From Pomphorhynchus laevis (taxonomy: Eukaryota; Acanthocephala; Palaeacanthocephala; Echinorhynchida; Pomphorhynchidae), in NCBI GenBank assembly GCA_012934845.2, contig WNNJ02003574.1, positions 1 through 64,000 on the forward strand: a DNA stretch of 64,000 nucleotides. Reading direction: 5' to 3'. Under the pieces are notes generated by a model. It did not search any database. It saw only the letters and a list, made by a program, of their open reading frames with translations, and was not told the DNA's origin. Position 1 is the stretch's first letter. Every line of letters starts with the position of its first letter. The position numbers were made by a program, and so were the translations under genes. Below are positions 36,640 through 48,985 of the stretch, in pieces.

Positions 36640-38115
36640 ATTTAAATATACAACCTCTACGATATAAATTAATAGTAGTTTTAATTGATGTTAATTAAAT
36701 GTTCATATCTAGATATACACCTTCTTTATCATTAATATTGGTTTTGTTAAGAATAAGGCTTTCTGGATAAATGTGCTCACTAATTGAATAAAAATTATTA
36801 AATACACATATATCATCAATGTATCGAAACATATATTTCATATATTTATATTGTTTAGATTTAGTTTTTACACAGTTATGAACAAATTCATATTCTATAA
36901 AGCTTTATATATGTACCTTTTTTTATCATCAACGTTGGTTTTATTAAGAATGAGACTACCTGGATAAATTTGTTTTCTTATTGAATAAAAATTTTTAGAG
37001 TTAAATACACATATATCATCAATGTATCGAAATATATATTTCATATCTTTATACAATTTAGATTTATTTTTTACACGGTTATGTACAAATTCATATATCA
37101 AATAAGCATCTAATAAATTATTGAAATGATTTTAAAGAAAATTAATATCGTTACAAATTGTTGCGATTCTTAAAATTTCATTATTTAATGTATTATATTT
37201 TATATTATATGGTATGCATAAATGCTCATGCACAAATATGTTTCTTGTAAATTTAAATGTCATCTTTACGATATAAATTAATATTAGTTTTAGTTAATGT
37301 TAATGTAATGTTCATATCTAGATATACACCTCCTTTATCATCAATGTTGGTTTTATTAAGAATGAGACTACGTGGATAAATTTGTTCGCTTTTTAAATAA
37401 AAATTGCTAGAATTAAATATACATATATCATTAATATATCGAAACACATATTTTGTATCTTTATGTAAGTTAGATTTATTTGTGTTTAAGCAAAAATTTA
37501 TTTATTTCATTATTGCTCATGCAAAAATATGTTTATTGTAAATTTTAATATGTCATCGTTACGATATAAATTAATTGTAGTTTTAATTGATGTTAATTTA
37601 ATGTTCAGATCTAGAAATATACGTTTTTTCATTAATATTGGTTATTTTAAATAATCATTTATATATGAAATACAATAAAATTTCATTATTTTATATCTTA
37701 TATATAAAGGGCACTTAAGAGTTTAAATTTATTCTTTATATTATTGTGTTGATTTATATATTTTACTATTTTCTGCTTGATTTTAATTTTATTGTACCCT
37801 AGTTTAAAATATGTATCTATTAAATTATTTAAATGATTTTGAAGAAAGCCAATATCGTTACATATTGTTGCAATTCTTAAAATTTCATTGTTTAATGTAT
37901 TGTATTTTATATTATATGGTATGCATGAATGCTCATGCATAAATATGTTTCTTGTAAATTTAAATGTCATCTTTACGATATAAATTAATATTAGTTTTAG
38001 TTAATGTTAATGTAATGTTCATATCTAGATATACACCTTCTTTATCATCAATATTGGTTTTGTTAAGAATAAGGCTTTCTGGATAAATTTGTTCACTAAT
38101 TGAATAAAAACATTT
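36640..38115 (-). pseudogene. Cluster of Penelope-like RT and C-terminal fragments
   Basis: At least four overlapping minus-strand pieces of the same region: 36640-36900, 36895-37101 (FRYIDDICVFNSKNFYS), 37253-37447 (MFRYINDICIFNSSNFYLKS) and 37698-38110 (FMHEHSCIPYNIKYNTLNNE, then the KTNIDDKEGVYLDMN block). YIDD is the catalytic box; it is YIND in one piece. They are nested or tandem relics of one family, also seen at 62135-64000. Confidence 0.75.
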
Positions 38116-38217
38116 ATGCGCTAAATTTAGTGCATTAACTTTTTATCATTGGATAAAACTCAGTGGATTAAACGTTTGAGGTAATTAAAAATATCACTTT
38201 GAGGTATAAAAATGCGA

Positions 38218-38335
38218 TTTTAAAAACCGCATTCTTAGGTAGGATTTTAAAAACCGCATTCTTAGGTAGGATTTTAAAAACCGCATTTTTTGGTAGAATT
38301 TTAAAAACCGAATTCCTTGGTTAGACTTTTGTTTT
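38218..38335. repeat. Minisatellite, 27-bp unit, four copies
   Basis: Unit ccgcattcttaggtaggat plus ttttaaaaa repeats at 38227, 38254, 38281 and 38308, with the last two diverged. No spacer structure, so not CRISPR-like. Confidence 0.9.
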
Positions 38336-38825
38336 AAAGTTACTGGAAAATTAACTATTAGAATATCTAGAGTTATTCTAGTTACAAGCCAATTACTCTG
38401 AATTATCTATTTCCTGTTTCTTTTCGAGAATTCGCTAGTATTTTTCTACAACTAAATTTTACTACTAAGAGCATTTACGCAAATGATGTTTCGTCAACTA
38501 GTTGCAAGCGTGCTACACTATGTTCAAGGATTCAACCACCATTATATATACGAGTAGGTAAATATATACGAACATGATTGCCACCAAAACATTCGAGCTA
38601 TTTTAATATAAAGTATTCTGAATTATATTACTGTATGTGATTCTTTGCAAAAGGTATTTTTTATGAGGTGAAATGTTTTACTGAAATGCATTACTTTAAT
38701 GTAGTCAGTGGAAGACTCCTCACTAAATACTTTAAATGACTAATGTTACAGACAAAACTTTTAACCTGTAGTTCGAATATACAGACAGTATAACTATTCT
38801 ATGAGTAAGCGATCGTGTAAGGGCC
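38336..38825. other. Probable promoter-proximal region of the downstream gene
   Basis: No coding region or known repeat seen. It lies directly upstream of the TATA box and first exon of the seven-exon gene, and is less A/T-extreme than the Penelope cluster. Confidence 0.4.
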
Positions 38826-38833
38826 TATAAATA
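38826..38833 (+). promoter_or_regulatory. TATA box of the seven-exon gene
   Basis: TATAAATA in a C/G-containing context (gggcctataaatagg). It lies 39 bases upstream of the first ATG, which would place the start of transcription around 38852-38860 and leave a very short leader. The ATG has an A at -3 (tttaaaATG). Function is inferred from position. Confidence 0.55.
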
Positions 38834-38864
38834 GGAATACGTCTCATAAAAATTGATATTTAAA

Positions 38865-38997
38865 ATGCTTTCTAAAGGGAACATGTTTTTTGTGTTGTTC
38901 TTTTTTTGCAACAATTGGTCTTTTGCTGTTGGTCAGTCTGTGCATAGTGGATACAGGTTTAGAATTAACCCCAACCAGCTAAAATGCGTCTGGCAAG
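38865..38997 (+). CDS. Secreted host protein gene, exon 1 (signal peptide)
   Basis: Encodes the first 44 residues, beginning MLSKGNMFFVLFFFCNNW: a short polar/basic start, a hydrophobic core (MFFVLFFF) and a likely cleavage zone around SFAVGQ. The mature start runs to NPNQLKCVWQ. The exon ends caag|gtaag (donor at 38998), splitting a codon after its first base (phase 1). A TATA box lies just upstream. This start is chosen because it is the first ATG after the TATA box and opens with a signal peptide. It would send the product into the secretory pathway. I do not recognise the family. Confidence 0.72.
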
Positions 38998-39519
38998 GTA
39001 AGCTTTATTTCTGAGATTGAGTTTTACTTGTGACTGTTACATAATTGCATGTAATAAATTTAAATTATTGCATATGCTTTTAAATCATTAATAATAAAAC
39101 ATTATTAAATCATTTAAATATGAAGCAAAGGATTTGCTGTTGTTAGAAAATAGAACATAAATATCGAATTTAAAACACATCGAGTATCTTAAAATATCGA
39201 ATTTAAAACACATCTTAATACTATTGATCATATGACCATTTTAAGTGACCATTTCATTTTATAACCATTTATAACACTATAATCTAAGAAAGATATCAAT
39301 CCTGATCTGTTTTTTAAATTTAATTAAATTAAATTAACTGTTGAATTTAGCTAGATACTTCTATCTACAAGCAGCAAATAACTTAGATAGCAACAATTGA
39401 TTTTATAGTAAACAGAAAGAATCAAACCAAAAACAAAAACTGCAGCGTTTAAATAGCATTAGTACTTAATGGAAAAAACACATTCGAATAGTAAGCGTAA
39501 CAATTAAACAATGAATGTC

Positions 39520-39949
39520 ATACTAGTGGCTGGGCTCTGAAACGGGCCCAGCATCTGTCGTTGAATGGGAATACCCAGGTGCGCCTCTGGGGCACTTGGG
39601 CTATCTCGGGATTAGTCTTCTTCTCTAGAGGACGTCCCCCAGAGCAAAGACTAAGGTTTCTTAAGCTCCTCATCTCTCGCTTACCCAACATAGTCCGCGC
39701 TGACTGGTCTCTTCGGTGGTGAAAGACCCCGGGTGGTTCAGTCGGAAAGCGGCGTGTTGGATTGGTTTGGGGGGCTCAGATCCCCATGGATTTGAGGCCG
39801 TAACTTTGAAGACTGAAGATTCTGGAACTGAAGATTGAATGTTGTTGTGCGATTCGATTTGTCTAACTATCTGACTTGACTTAACTGTTTGTTGTATTGC
39901 ATGCTTGTTATTTATTATTTAATAAAATCGTTGTTGTTATACTAGTGGC
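39520..39949 (+). mobile_element. 5'-truncated I/Jockey-like LINE with 11-bp target-site duplication
   Basis: 39531-39938 matches the reverse complement of the end of K2 (about 23500-23230): gggctatctcgggattagtc, gacgtcccccagagcaaaga, gcggcgtgttggat. It shows that family's true 3' end, finishing ...aataaaatcgttgttgtt. It is flanked by the direct repeat ATACTAGTGGC at 39520-39530 and 39939-39949. It lies in intron 1 of the seven-exon gene and has no complete domain. Confidence 0.92.
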
Positions 39950-40604
39950 GGTGCGATCACCCCCATTACATTGCAAGCAATGTCCAATGAAAATCCGATA
40001 ATGTATGATGAATACCGACAGCTTCTTTTACAACATTAACAAATATTAATATCTGAAGATGCTAGTAGTTACTAGTGAAATATCCAAATAACTTGTTTGT
40101 CCTTCAACTATACCTGATTGTTCCAGGATAATTAGAATGTATATATTTAAATTATTAAGAATTAAATATTCTTATTTAAAAGAATAAAATATTCGATAAA
40201 ATATTCGCGATTTAATATCGAATTTAAAACACATCTTAATATTATTGATCATAGTTGAAATTATATTATATAATATATAATATATATTTATAATATGTAT
40301 ATTATTACATATTTTTAAAATAATGAATTGAATATTTTGAATATTTTGCGAAATAACAAAGTTGAATATTATAGAAGCAACTGTATTGAAATATTTGATC
40401 TTATTTTATACTTCGTAAATAGGATAAAGAGGATAACCTATAAGGTATTTTATTCAAATTCATTTACATGCGATAAAATAATTTATTATAACATTTCGTT
40501 TCGATTTAGAATATAATTTTTTTTGCTTTTATTAATAATTGAGACCAATAAGAAAAATTATAATTCTAACTAATGCCAACATATGAACTAAATATTTTAA
40601 TTAC
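39950..40604. other. Intronic AT-rich sequence
   Basis: No gene seen; contains A/T palindromes near 40260-40310. Part of intron 1 of the seven-exon gene. Confidence 0.4.
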
Positions 40605-43600
40605 CACTGCCTATATCACCCGGCAACAAAAATTAAAATGTTATATTGCATTAAAATTCTTTGATAAGAAAGATACATAAATACTAGATGCGATTCATTT
40701 GGAGAGATGTTAAATCTTGACAAAATTCCAACTGCATATGCTATGTCTGGACGAGTGCATATTGCTATATAAAGAAGCGATCCAATAATATATTGATATA
40801 ATTTTTGATCGACAAATTTGCTTGTGTTGTCATTTACTTCCAGTCGAATATTAGGATTCATGGGAGTACTTACGATTTTGCATTCTGACATTTGGTATTT
40901 GTTAAGCACGCGCTGTATAAAATTAGTTTGCTGAAGTTCTATATTATCCTCATGAATATTAATTTCGATTCCAAGACAATAGTTCAGCTCATTATAATCT
41001 TTTGCTTTAAATCGCATACAAAGTTCCGTTTTTATGTGTACCAAGTCGTCTTGATTTTTTGGAGCAATTGTGATATCTCCACATATACGGCGATTATCAT
41101 AAACTTGTTGTCGTTTCGAATAAACAAACACGGATCGGAGTTACTTTCAGCAAAACCATTGTTTTTGAGGTATTCCGTCAGCGTGTTGTTCCAACATCGA
41201 GGTGACTGCTAGAGTCCATAAATACTTCGGTTGAGTTTGCATACCTTATTCGGATTTATAATGAATCCTTCAGGCTGCTCCATAAATATGTCTTCCTCCA
41301 ATTTACCATTTAGAAATGCGTTAGAAATCTCCATTTGATGTAAAAGCATGTTTTTTTCAAGCATTTTTTGTTTTTGCAAAATACGACAATGTGTTCATAT
41401 CAACAAATTGTCAGTTTTAAAGATAATAAAATTAAACAAACAATATCTAAAATGTTTGAAAAAGAAATAGTTAACCTCTTCGTATAATGTCCATAATCGA
41501 TAGCGATAGACTTCCTCCTCTTCGTTATCACTACTTTCAGATAGCGCCTGATCATCTAGAATATCTGAATCAACCGATACACTGACAACTAGCCGGCCTT
41601 TTTCCGGTATCATCTGTTTGTTTATAGTGGGCGTGATTATTTGATCTGTTTCACAAAAGTCAGTTAATAATTCTGTTTCATAATTAAAACTTCCGTCCGA
41701 TTCATGATTATCACTATTTGCGTTCGATAAACTGACAGTTAATTCTAAAAAGCATGTTTCGTTCGACTGCAACCGCAATTAAAATTCGTATGGTTGATAG
41801 TTTTTCGACAGGTGAATGTCTCAACGTAGTCTACACCGTAAATCTGGGCGCATCCTTTGGCCACCAATCGCGCCTTGTACTTTTCTACATCACTATTTTC
41901 CCCCGCATTTAGTGTGGGGAATAATGGTGGCCTAAGTGAAAAAATGGTGGTTAAGGTGTGGGAAGAAATGATGGCCACATTAAGTATGGGGAAAAAGGTT
42001 ATCACTATTTTCCCCCACATTGGCCACCAATCGCGCCTTGTACTTTTCTACATCACCATTTTTTTCGTATTTCCTTTTAAATAGCCATTTAGTCTTGATG
42101 ACATTCGCACCTTCGGGCCTATCTACTAATTCCCATGTATTATTTTCTTTAAGAGTGCCAATTTCTTAATCAATTGCTTTTGTCCACTCATTCCTATCAT
42201 TATCATTTAATGCTTCGTGAATACTACTAGGCTCATTACGTACATCGTACCACTCGTTATTTATTTCATGATCCGCGATAATCATCATATTTTGATTGTA
42301 ACGATTAGGAGGAATTCCTTTATTTGACCGATGTGATCGTCGTAAAAACTGTGTATTATCTTCCCTAACGATATCATCAGCAGGTTCGTAGTCTTGTTGA
42401 TTAATATTTGCATCTAATTTTTGAGGACTTTCTGTTGAGTCAGTGCACTCTGTCTCAAGAATTGTCTTGGCATTTTTGTTTAAATCATATGTTTGATTTT
42501 GGATATTATATTGTGTACTAGATCTACTAGACAAACCTGGAAAATTGTTTTTATCAAACCTGACATCGGCGCGAAGATATATACATTTGGTAAGTGGATC
42601 TAATAGTTTGTGCGCGTGAGCATTGTTTCCGTATCCAAAAAAAATATAATAGAATCTGCCTTTTTCTGAAATTTGGTACGTCTGTGTTGAGGTATCAAGG
42701 CAAAAGCTTCACAACCGAAATGTTTTTAATTTATCTATACACGGTTTATACCCGAAGAACATTTCATAGGGTGTTATAGCGAGCTGCAATGAATTTGTTT
42801 GCACACGATTTCTTATAAAAGTAACTGTAGATATCGCTTCGGCCCAAAATGACTGAGGTAATTTAGATTGAATTAGCAAGCACCGAGCAGCTTCGACTAG
42901 GGTTCTATTCATGCGTTCAGCAATACCATTTTGCTGAGGTGTATATGGTGCAGAATTTTGAAATTGAATTCCTTTTTTGTCGAGAAAATCCTTTATATCC
43001 TTTGATAAATATTCACGCGCACAATCTGACCGTAGTGTAGCGATTCTATCTTTGTCATTACTGGTCACATGCCTGTGAAAATCTTGAAATTTGTCGACGA
43101 TTTCAGACTTGTACTTGAGAAAGTAAACAAATACATATTGTGAATAGTCATCAATAAAGGTTGCGAAATAACAATGACCTCCAACAGAGTTCTCGTTCAT
43201 TGGTCCACAAATATCACTGTGAATAAATTGAAGTTTTTGGGATGAGCGAATTTCGTTTAATGGTTTGTGTGGTGCATGATGCAACTTGGCCATAGCGCAA
43301 ATGGAACAGAATGGCAATGAGCATTTAACATTACGTGATATTCTTCTATCGTAGCATGATATTGTTCGACGAAGTTGATATTCATTCAGATGTTTCAACC
43401 GTTGGTGCCATAATTTCAGTTCAGAATAATCACAGTCGTGACACACTAAGGAATTATGAACGTTAGTACATGTCTGAGACGTCTTGATGATAAAAACACG
43501 ACCATCTAACTCTCCATGTGCGATTGACCGGCTATCTTTATCACTAATTGTACATCGTCCATGGTGGAATAGAACTGAATATCCTTTCATATTGATCGCA

Positions 43601-43710
43601 TGAACACTGAGAATATTGCAACATATATTAGGCACATATAGTACGTTTTGTAGCTGAATACTAAGTGTCGTGTTCTCAGGACTCTTCACCTCCATTTGAA
43701 ATTGCAAATA
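40605..43710 (-). mobile_element. Copia (Ty1/copia) LTR-retrotransposon fossil, partial
   Basis: A broken relic on the minus strand. Parts seen in order: pre-integrase and integrase (about 43707-42709), a linker (42534-42166), the start of the reverse transcriptase (42020-41745) and a later RT/RNase H-side part (41131-40616). Gag, protease and both long terminal repeats are not seen, so both ends are missing. It has several interruptions and one large insertion (about 41352-41747). It looks moderately old. It lies in intron 1 of the seven-exon gene, on the opposite strand. Confidence 0.9.
41352..41747 (-). mobile_element. Insertion of about 390 bp within the Copia fossil
   Basis: Bracketed by a direct repeat of about 11 bp (aaaagcatgtt) at about 41342-41352 and 41748-41758. 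The insert carries a minus-strand frame with an acidic stretch (ILDDQALSESSDNEEEEVYR) unlike Copia. Such acidic stretches occur at the N-terminus of piggyBac-like transposases, but that is only a guess. It could also be a captured exon. Confidence 0.6.
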
Positions 43711-44037
43711 TAATTATAAATATTCTATTTTTTAGAATTATATTAAATGCATAGACTTAATTAGCTAACTTGATACTATCATAAGATTATAAACAGTAAG
43801 AATTATAAATGTGTTTCCGATTATTATTTAAATATTTATATTTTTACAATTTCAAAAAAATATATTAATAATTTTAATACAAAATCTTTTGAAATTTTTG
43901 AGTTGTCGCTATTTTAGAATTTAAAATAAAAATATCAATTGGACTATAATTTATATTAATAAAACAAGAATACTAGTTCGAAAATAATATTTCCATTTAA
44001 ATTGTGGCTTAAATAAAATTTTACTGTTTATATTTAG
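43711..44037. other. Intronic AT-rich sequence before exon 2
   Basis: Contains a weak relative of the dispersed repeat seen at 35018-35240 (about 43735-43785). No gene. Confidence 0.4.
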
Positions 44038-44094
44038 TTGGACCGGAAAATACAGATATTATTGCCTTGAGCAATGAAAAACGATGTGATTTAT
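44038..44094 (+). CDS. Secreted host protein gene, exon 2
   Basis: Acceptor ctgtttatatttag| at 44037, donor t|gtaagt at 44095. 57 nt, phase 1 in and phase 1 out. It encodes V (split codon), then GPENTDIIALSNEKRCDL. One cysteine. The preceding 5.0-kb intron contains the Copia fossil and a LINE fragment; neither touches an exon. Confidence 0.72.
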
Positions 44095-45239
44095 GTAAGT
44101 AAATATTGCTTTAACTATCGTATAGGATAATATTAGAATGAAAACGAATAAAAGCATGGGTATTTAAAATTGTAGAGATAAAATTAGGAGATGTTACTTA
44201 TGAGAGTTATAATAGTATTCTCGTCTACGGCTTGACGAAATCGCTATATACTCGATCAGTATTTAAGAGGTCTAAAACCTCTTAAATTGGCTATACTTCA
44301 ATTTGAATGATTAGTCAGCTGCACCAACTATCGCAACTTCAATTATCTAAATGTTGTGAAATTAATATGTTTATATATTCATGTGTATGGATTATTGTTA
44401 ATTCGTAATTATTTTTAATTCATGATTATTATTGTTGCGATGGTTATTCGTGAATATTAAATTTAATCAATTAAATTTAATTAGTAAATTCTATTATTAC
44501 AATTTAATGACATTAAAACTCTTTTAATAAATCGAAAACTCATTAAGTAAAAATATGTTTGGCCTTAGGCACCAACTGTTGTTGAGTGCATGCGTATAAT
44601 TCATTTGCTAAGTTGTGCTGTTCGTGAGAGCGAATAGGAATAATAATATTAATCCTTAATTTTGCTTGGAATGTGATTATATTTTTGGATAACTGATGAG
44701 GACAGGTTGGCCGTTAAAATATTATAAATTAATTATACCTTCCTTTGTATATAACCCTGAGCACTAAAATCACATTATAAAGTAAATAAATATTAACAAA
44801 TTCAGTATATTCGTTAATATTATAACAACAAAATGTTAATTGTTAATTAACAATTAACAATTGCTTACAGAGAAAAAAAAACAAATAAGCAAATAAATGA
44901 GCAAAAAGTAAAATACATTTCAAATAAAATTGATTTAGAAAAATGGTTTTTATTTCCAACGAAATTAACCTGTATTTGTGAAAATAATTGCTATATATTA
45001 ATAATTGTAATAATGATAATAATTGTAAGATATCAAATTATCTATTTATTTATTTTGATGTAAATATTGCTTGGCTTATATGTTGTACATATTAGCTGAT
45101 ATGATTCTATATTCTACATATATTAAAGAATTATTATATAATTAATTATTATATTGAATGCTTATATATTATATAAAAATATACATTCTTATCGTATATT
45201 TTTCAAAAAAGTATAAATTTAACGTTGATGTATATTATA
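44095..45239. other. Intron 2 of the seven-exon gene, unique part
   Basis: No repeat or gene identified. A phase-compatible open stretch follows the acceptor-like attag near 44312, but its donor (gtttat) is weak; see rejected items. Confidence 0.4.
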
Positions 45240-46690
45240 TTCTTCTTCTGCTTATTCTTCAGCCTTTGTCCCGCTTTGAGGCAGGGTCGGCTATGTGAGA
45301 TTTAGCCCTCTATTTCGCTCTATTTTCGGCTGGGTCTGGGTGAAGTCCAGCTGCCTTGAGATCTGTGTGAAGGCCATCTAACCATCGGTGCTTGGGTCGA
45401 CCTCTCGGGCGTTTGCCTATGATATAATACTTTAAGGCGGTCTTTGCAAGGGAATAATTTTCACTCCGCATCACGTGGCCGTACCACCGGAGTCTGGCCC
45501 CTTGCATTTTATTTACGATAGGGGCGACGCCGTATCTTCGGATGATGTCCATATTTCTTACGTGGTCATACCGGGTAATTCCGCTTATCCACCGCAGCAT
45601 TTTCGTCTCCATGACCGCAAAGCGTCGTTCCGCTGCCTTGGTAATAGGCAAGCACTCTTCTCCGTAAATAGCCACAGGGCGAATGATTGAGCGGTAGATC
45701 TTTGATTTCAGGTGATCCTTGATGCGACGGTCATATAAAACACCTGTCGTCGCTCGCCATTTCGTTTACGCTGAGCTTATTCGTGCATTGACTTCATAAG
45801 TCACGTCGCCGCTTGCCGAGAGTATGGTTCCGAGGTACTTGAACCGGTCCGTACGTCTCAGGTCAAAGTCATTGATATTGATGCTGCCACTTTCATGTGG
45901 GTATGTTGTGAGGTATTCGGTCTTGTCTAGATTAAGTCGTAGTCCGTATTGTGCGAGTAGGTTATTCCATACAGTAGTTGATTCCTCCAGGCCCTTTTTG
46001 TTGTCCGCCGCCAGCCAAACATCGTCAGCGTAAAGAATGGTATATGGAATCGACTTTTGGATATCACTCGTTATAGCGTTCATAACTGTGTTGAATAATG
46101 CCGGTGAGAGAGCACTTCCTTGATGGACCCCCACTGATATTTGAAATGGCTGTGACATTCCAGCTGCGCTTAGAACCCGACTTTTGGTATTCTCGTAGAG
46201 CAGCATCACTCATCGGATAAGATGTTTCGGGACTTGATGCTGACGCAGCGCACACCATATTAATTCATGTGGTACACGATCAAAAGCCTTTTCCAAATCC
46301 AAGATACAACGTGGAGCGGCTGATTTTTCTCCAAGTGTTTTTCTAGGAGCAGTCGTGCTGCGTGGATAGCGTCAGTGGTGCCACAGTTTTTTACAAATCC
46401 TGTTTGGTTTACGGTGATATCAACAATGTCACGGATACGCTTATCTAGAATTCGTTCAAATATTTTCATCGTTTGCGAGATCAGTCGAATCGTACGGTGA
46501 CTTGAGCAGTCCGCTGCGTTCCCCTTCTTTTTCCATATTGGTATCGTGGTGCTGCTCTGCCAGTCGCTCGGTATCCTATACTCATCAATAATCTTGTTGA
46601 AGAAACTGGTTAGCCAGGGGATTGGGTCCCAGCTTTTGGCTTTCCAGAGCTCAGTCGCAATGTCGTCTGGACCTGTGGCTTTGCCATTAT
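45240..46690 (-). pseudogene. RTE-like LINE, 5'-truncated
   Basis: Starts in the RT at TGPDDIATELWKA (46690 side). Frame 46469-46260 has KIFERILDKRIRDIV and VNQTGFVKNCGTTDAIHAAR; frame 46209-45766 has ISVGVHQGSALSPALFNTVM and ILYADDVWLAADNKKGLEES (YADD), then FKYLGTILSASGDV; frame 45675-45310 is the C-terminal domain (RWISGITRYDHVRNMDIIRR, RLRWYGHVMRSE, KRPRGRPKHRW). The C-terminal end and the ttcttcttctgct 3' tail fit RTE. About three frameshifts. It lies in intron 2 of the seven-exon gene. Confidence 0.9.
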
Positions 46691-46800
46691 AAATATTATA
46701 TTATATAATAATATATATATTTATTATATTATAATAAATCATAAATATATTTATGATTATATATTTAATATATAATCATTTAATAAATATATTAACTATC
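46691..46800. repeat. AT palindromes
   Basis: Alternating A/T with self-complementary runs (for example aaatatatttatgattatat near 46745). They probably mark the insertion site of the RTE-like LINE. Confidence 0.5.
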
Positions 46801-46908
46801 GTCGAAGTACATAAATGACAAATCATCATATAAAAGCCTTCTTATTTCAAATATATTTATCATCGCTCTTTAATTAATAATTCCTGTATTAACGCATCTT
46901 TAATTTAG

Positions 46909-46953
46909 TCGAACTCGATCTGTATAAATTTGCAGAAGAAAATAATGTGGATA
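46909..46953 (+). CDS. Secreted host protein gene, exon 3
   Basis: Acceptor gcatctttaatttag| at 46908, donor a|gtgagt at 46954. 45 nt, phase 1 in and out. It encodes F (split codon), then ELDLYKFAEENNVD. No cysteine. An inner acceptor (atttgcag, 46935) would give an 18-nt exon in the same phase but creates TAA at the junction with exon 2, so the longer exon is preferred. The RTE-like LINE lies in the intron upstream. Confidence 0.68.
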
Positions 46954-47380
46954 GTGAGTTTAGCTTGTATATCTGTATTTTGAAGTCTTTAACGCTTTTT
47001 TAGCATTCATTTTTATTTTTATTTTATTTACAAGTTTCAATAGCCATTTAATTTTATTTTTCTATGTAAAATCTAGATATTCATTGATTATTTTAAAGAT
47101 TTTGATAATTACAGAATCAGATTGTTGTAGTAATATACCGGCTGAATACAGTACATAATATCAATTTGATGATTTCCTTAACTATTACGAACATTAGTTT
47201 ATGCTGAGTTGCTATTTGATTACAAAAAACAACGTATGATCGTTGATATGACGTTGATATATCGTTAATTTATCTATTTGCCTATAAACAAAGGTTTGCG
47301 CAGAAAAAAAGTTGCTCATTTGATGTTTATAATTTTATTAATCTCAACTTTGGAAATTATTTATAAAAATAAATAAACTG

Positions 47381-47638
47381 TAAATATTCTTATTTTGATG
47401 ATCCATTCTTTTAGAATTTTGGGAACAGGATCAAAAACTAAAACTTTTTTAATATTAAGTTAACTTCTGCTAGCTATCTTTTTTAGCTATTTTTCTGCTA
47501 AGAAACGATACATTTTTCTGATGCATAAACATTTATTTAAAATGTATATTTTCTGATGATGCCAGCAGAAGTTAACTGAATACTAAAAGTTCTAGTTTTT
47601 GATTCTATTCCCAAAATTCAATAAATAAATATTCTTAT
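47381..47638. mobile_element. Palindromic MITE with 13-bp target-site duplication
   Basis: Inverted arms of about 65 bp (from 47411 and to 47623; shared ttttgggaa-ag-atcaaaaact and agttaacttctgct). They are flanked by the perfect direct repeat TAAATATTCTTAT at 47381-47393 and 47626-47638. No coding content. It is in intron 3 of the seven-exon gene. Confidence 0.75.
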
Positions 47639-48374
47639 AGATTTCGAAATAAGAGTACACAATAAAGGTTATAACGTGCTTAATGAAAATATATATTTTA
47701 TCTATAAAATATATATTATTATATTAATATATTAATATATTTAATATATTTTAATATTAATATATTTTATCTACTTTTACATCTTTTGTATCTGTCGAAC
47801 AAATTTTTTAATCAATTCGAACAAAAATACTAAAACAAAAATCATTAATTTCACATATCGTTCAAATTAGAAGTTACAGGGTTCAAATTATAAGTTACAG
47901 AGTTATCGGTTTCAAAACTTCAATAATCACGGAACAAACAATAATAACCAAATTGGAAATCAATAACTTAGACCAATGTTTGCAAACTCTGTGTTTTTTA
48001 TTTTGTATATTTATTCTTTGACTTTTATCATAGCTTTAATAGTTCATAGCTTTGTACAAGTTATTATAAAGATTCTTTAAATGTTGCCGTTAGCTGAAGT
48101 CAGTTCTAAAATTCTTATTGAGAATTTGTTTTAAATTTAATTTTGTTGACATATACAGTCACAAAAATATCGAGGACTAATAGTTAATAATATAATATTA
48201 ATAATAAAAAAATATTTCCACTTGTTAAAAGTGGAAATTTTCCACTTGCTTGCATTTAAAGCGAAAACTTTTAATGCTTGAATCAGATTTACAATATTAA
48301 ATCTTTGTTGATTCGCCATCAACATATCGATATGATGGGTAATCTTATCAGTATAATATAATTATTGTCAAACT
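47639..48374. other. Intronic AT-rich sequence
   Basis: Contains alternating A/T near 47690-47770 and no gene that I can support. Confidence 0.4.
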
Positions 48375-48985
48375 ATGGATTTAGAGATAGCTTAGCTACT
48401 CGTTATGGATATAAACCTTATTCACCGATCAAGAAATGTGTAAGTGAAAATCTGCGACACTGGATAGCTGGTTGTCTTGCAAAATAGGTGGAATAATTAT
48501 AGCTAATAGACACAATGAAATACGAAATGCGTTGGCACAAACACTTACGGAAGTTTGTCACACAGTAAAAATTAAACCTAATATATTACCAGTACACCCA
48601 ACTACTGTGCTTAACAAAACAATGTGTCGTAGTGATGGTGCGTGCCTATGTGTATCATGCCTTAATCTTATACGTGGCCAATTTTAGCGAACGTTTTTGA
48701 CTTTTGTGTATCAAATAGTCATGCTCAATCGTACATTTATTAAGAAAACCTTTATTTATCGTACATTAACAAATAAGGCAGATTGTTTTACGTGTACACG
48801 AGGATAGAAATTGTCACATAATATGTTTGACATCTGGCGAAACTGGGACTCATGTAAGTAAAATTATTCAACTTATTGCACATCGATATGAAGGAAGAGA
48901 CCAGAAATTATTCACATTGCATTTTAGTAATTAGACGAAGTTTTGTTTCTCAATTTCGTATTCGGAATCTGTTTGTATACGTTCA
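48375..48985 (+). pseudogene. CXC-RT LINE fragment G (C-terminal)
   Basis: Starts at FRDSLATRYGYKP near 48380. An open piece 48472-48687 has the RLE approach (LSCKIGGIIIANRHNEIRNA) and a damaged nuclease core. The tail includes TSGETGTHVSKIIQL at about 48830-48880, matching SVGTETERIL of copy F. Frameshifted. It is in intron 3 of the seven-exon gene. The frame at 48876-49079 is a shadow of its tail. Confidence 0.7.

Noticed and set aside
38218-38335. CRISPR-like array
   Set aside because: Units are directly adjacent with no unique spacers; it is a minisatellite in a eukaryotic genome.
39370-39480. Exon-like stretch between gaatttag or ctgcag and gtaagc in intron 1
   Set aside because: The phase-1 reading meets TGA or TAG within a few codons.
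41853-42070. Duplicated block of about 50 bp inside the Copia fossil
   Set aside because: Seen clearly (ttggccaccaatcgcgcctt twice), but it is a local duplication in a broken fossil with no further meaning.
44313-44370. Extra exon of the new gene after tgaatgattag (frame SCTNYRNFNYLNVVK)
   Set aside because: The acceptor has a poor pyrimidine tract and the only phase-1 donor is gtttat; it is not needed for a continuous frame.
44700-44730. Hammerhead-like ctgatgagga
   Set aside because: No GAAA box or pairing helices follow at the needed distance.
45240-46690. Target-site duplication of the RTE-like LINE
   Set aside because: Both flanks are simple A/T repeats (atattatat), so a match has no weight.
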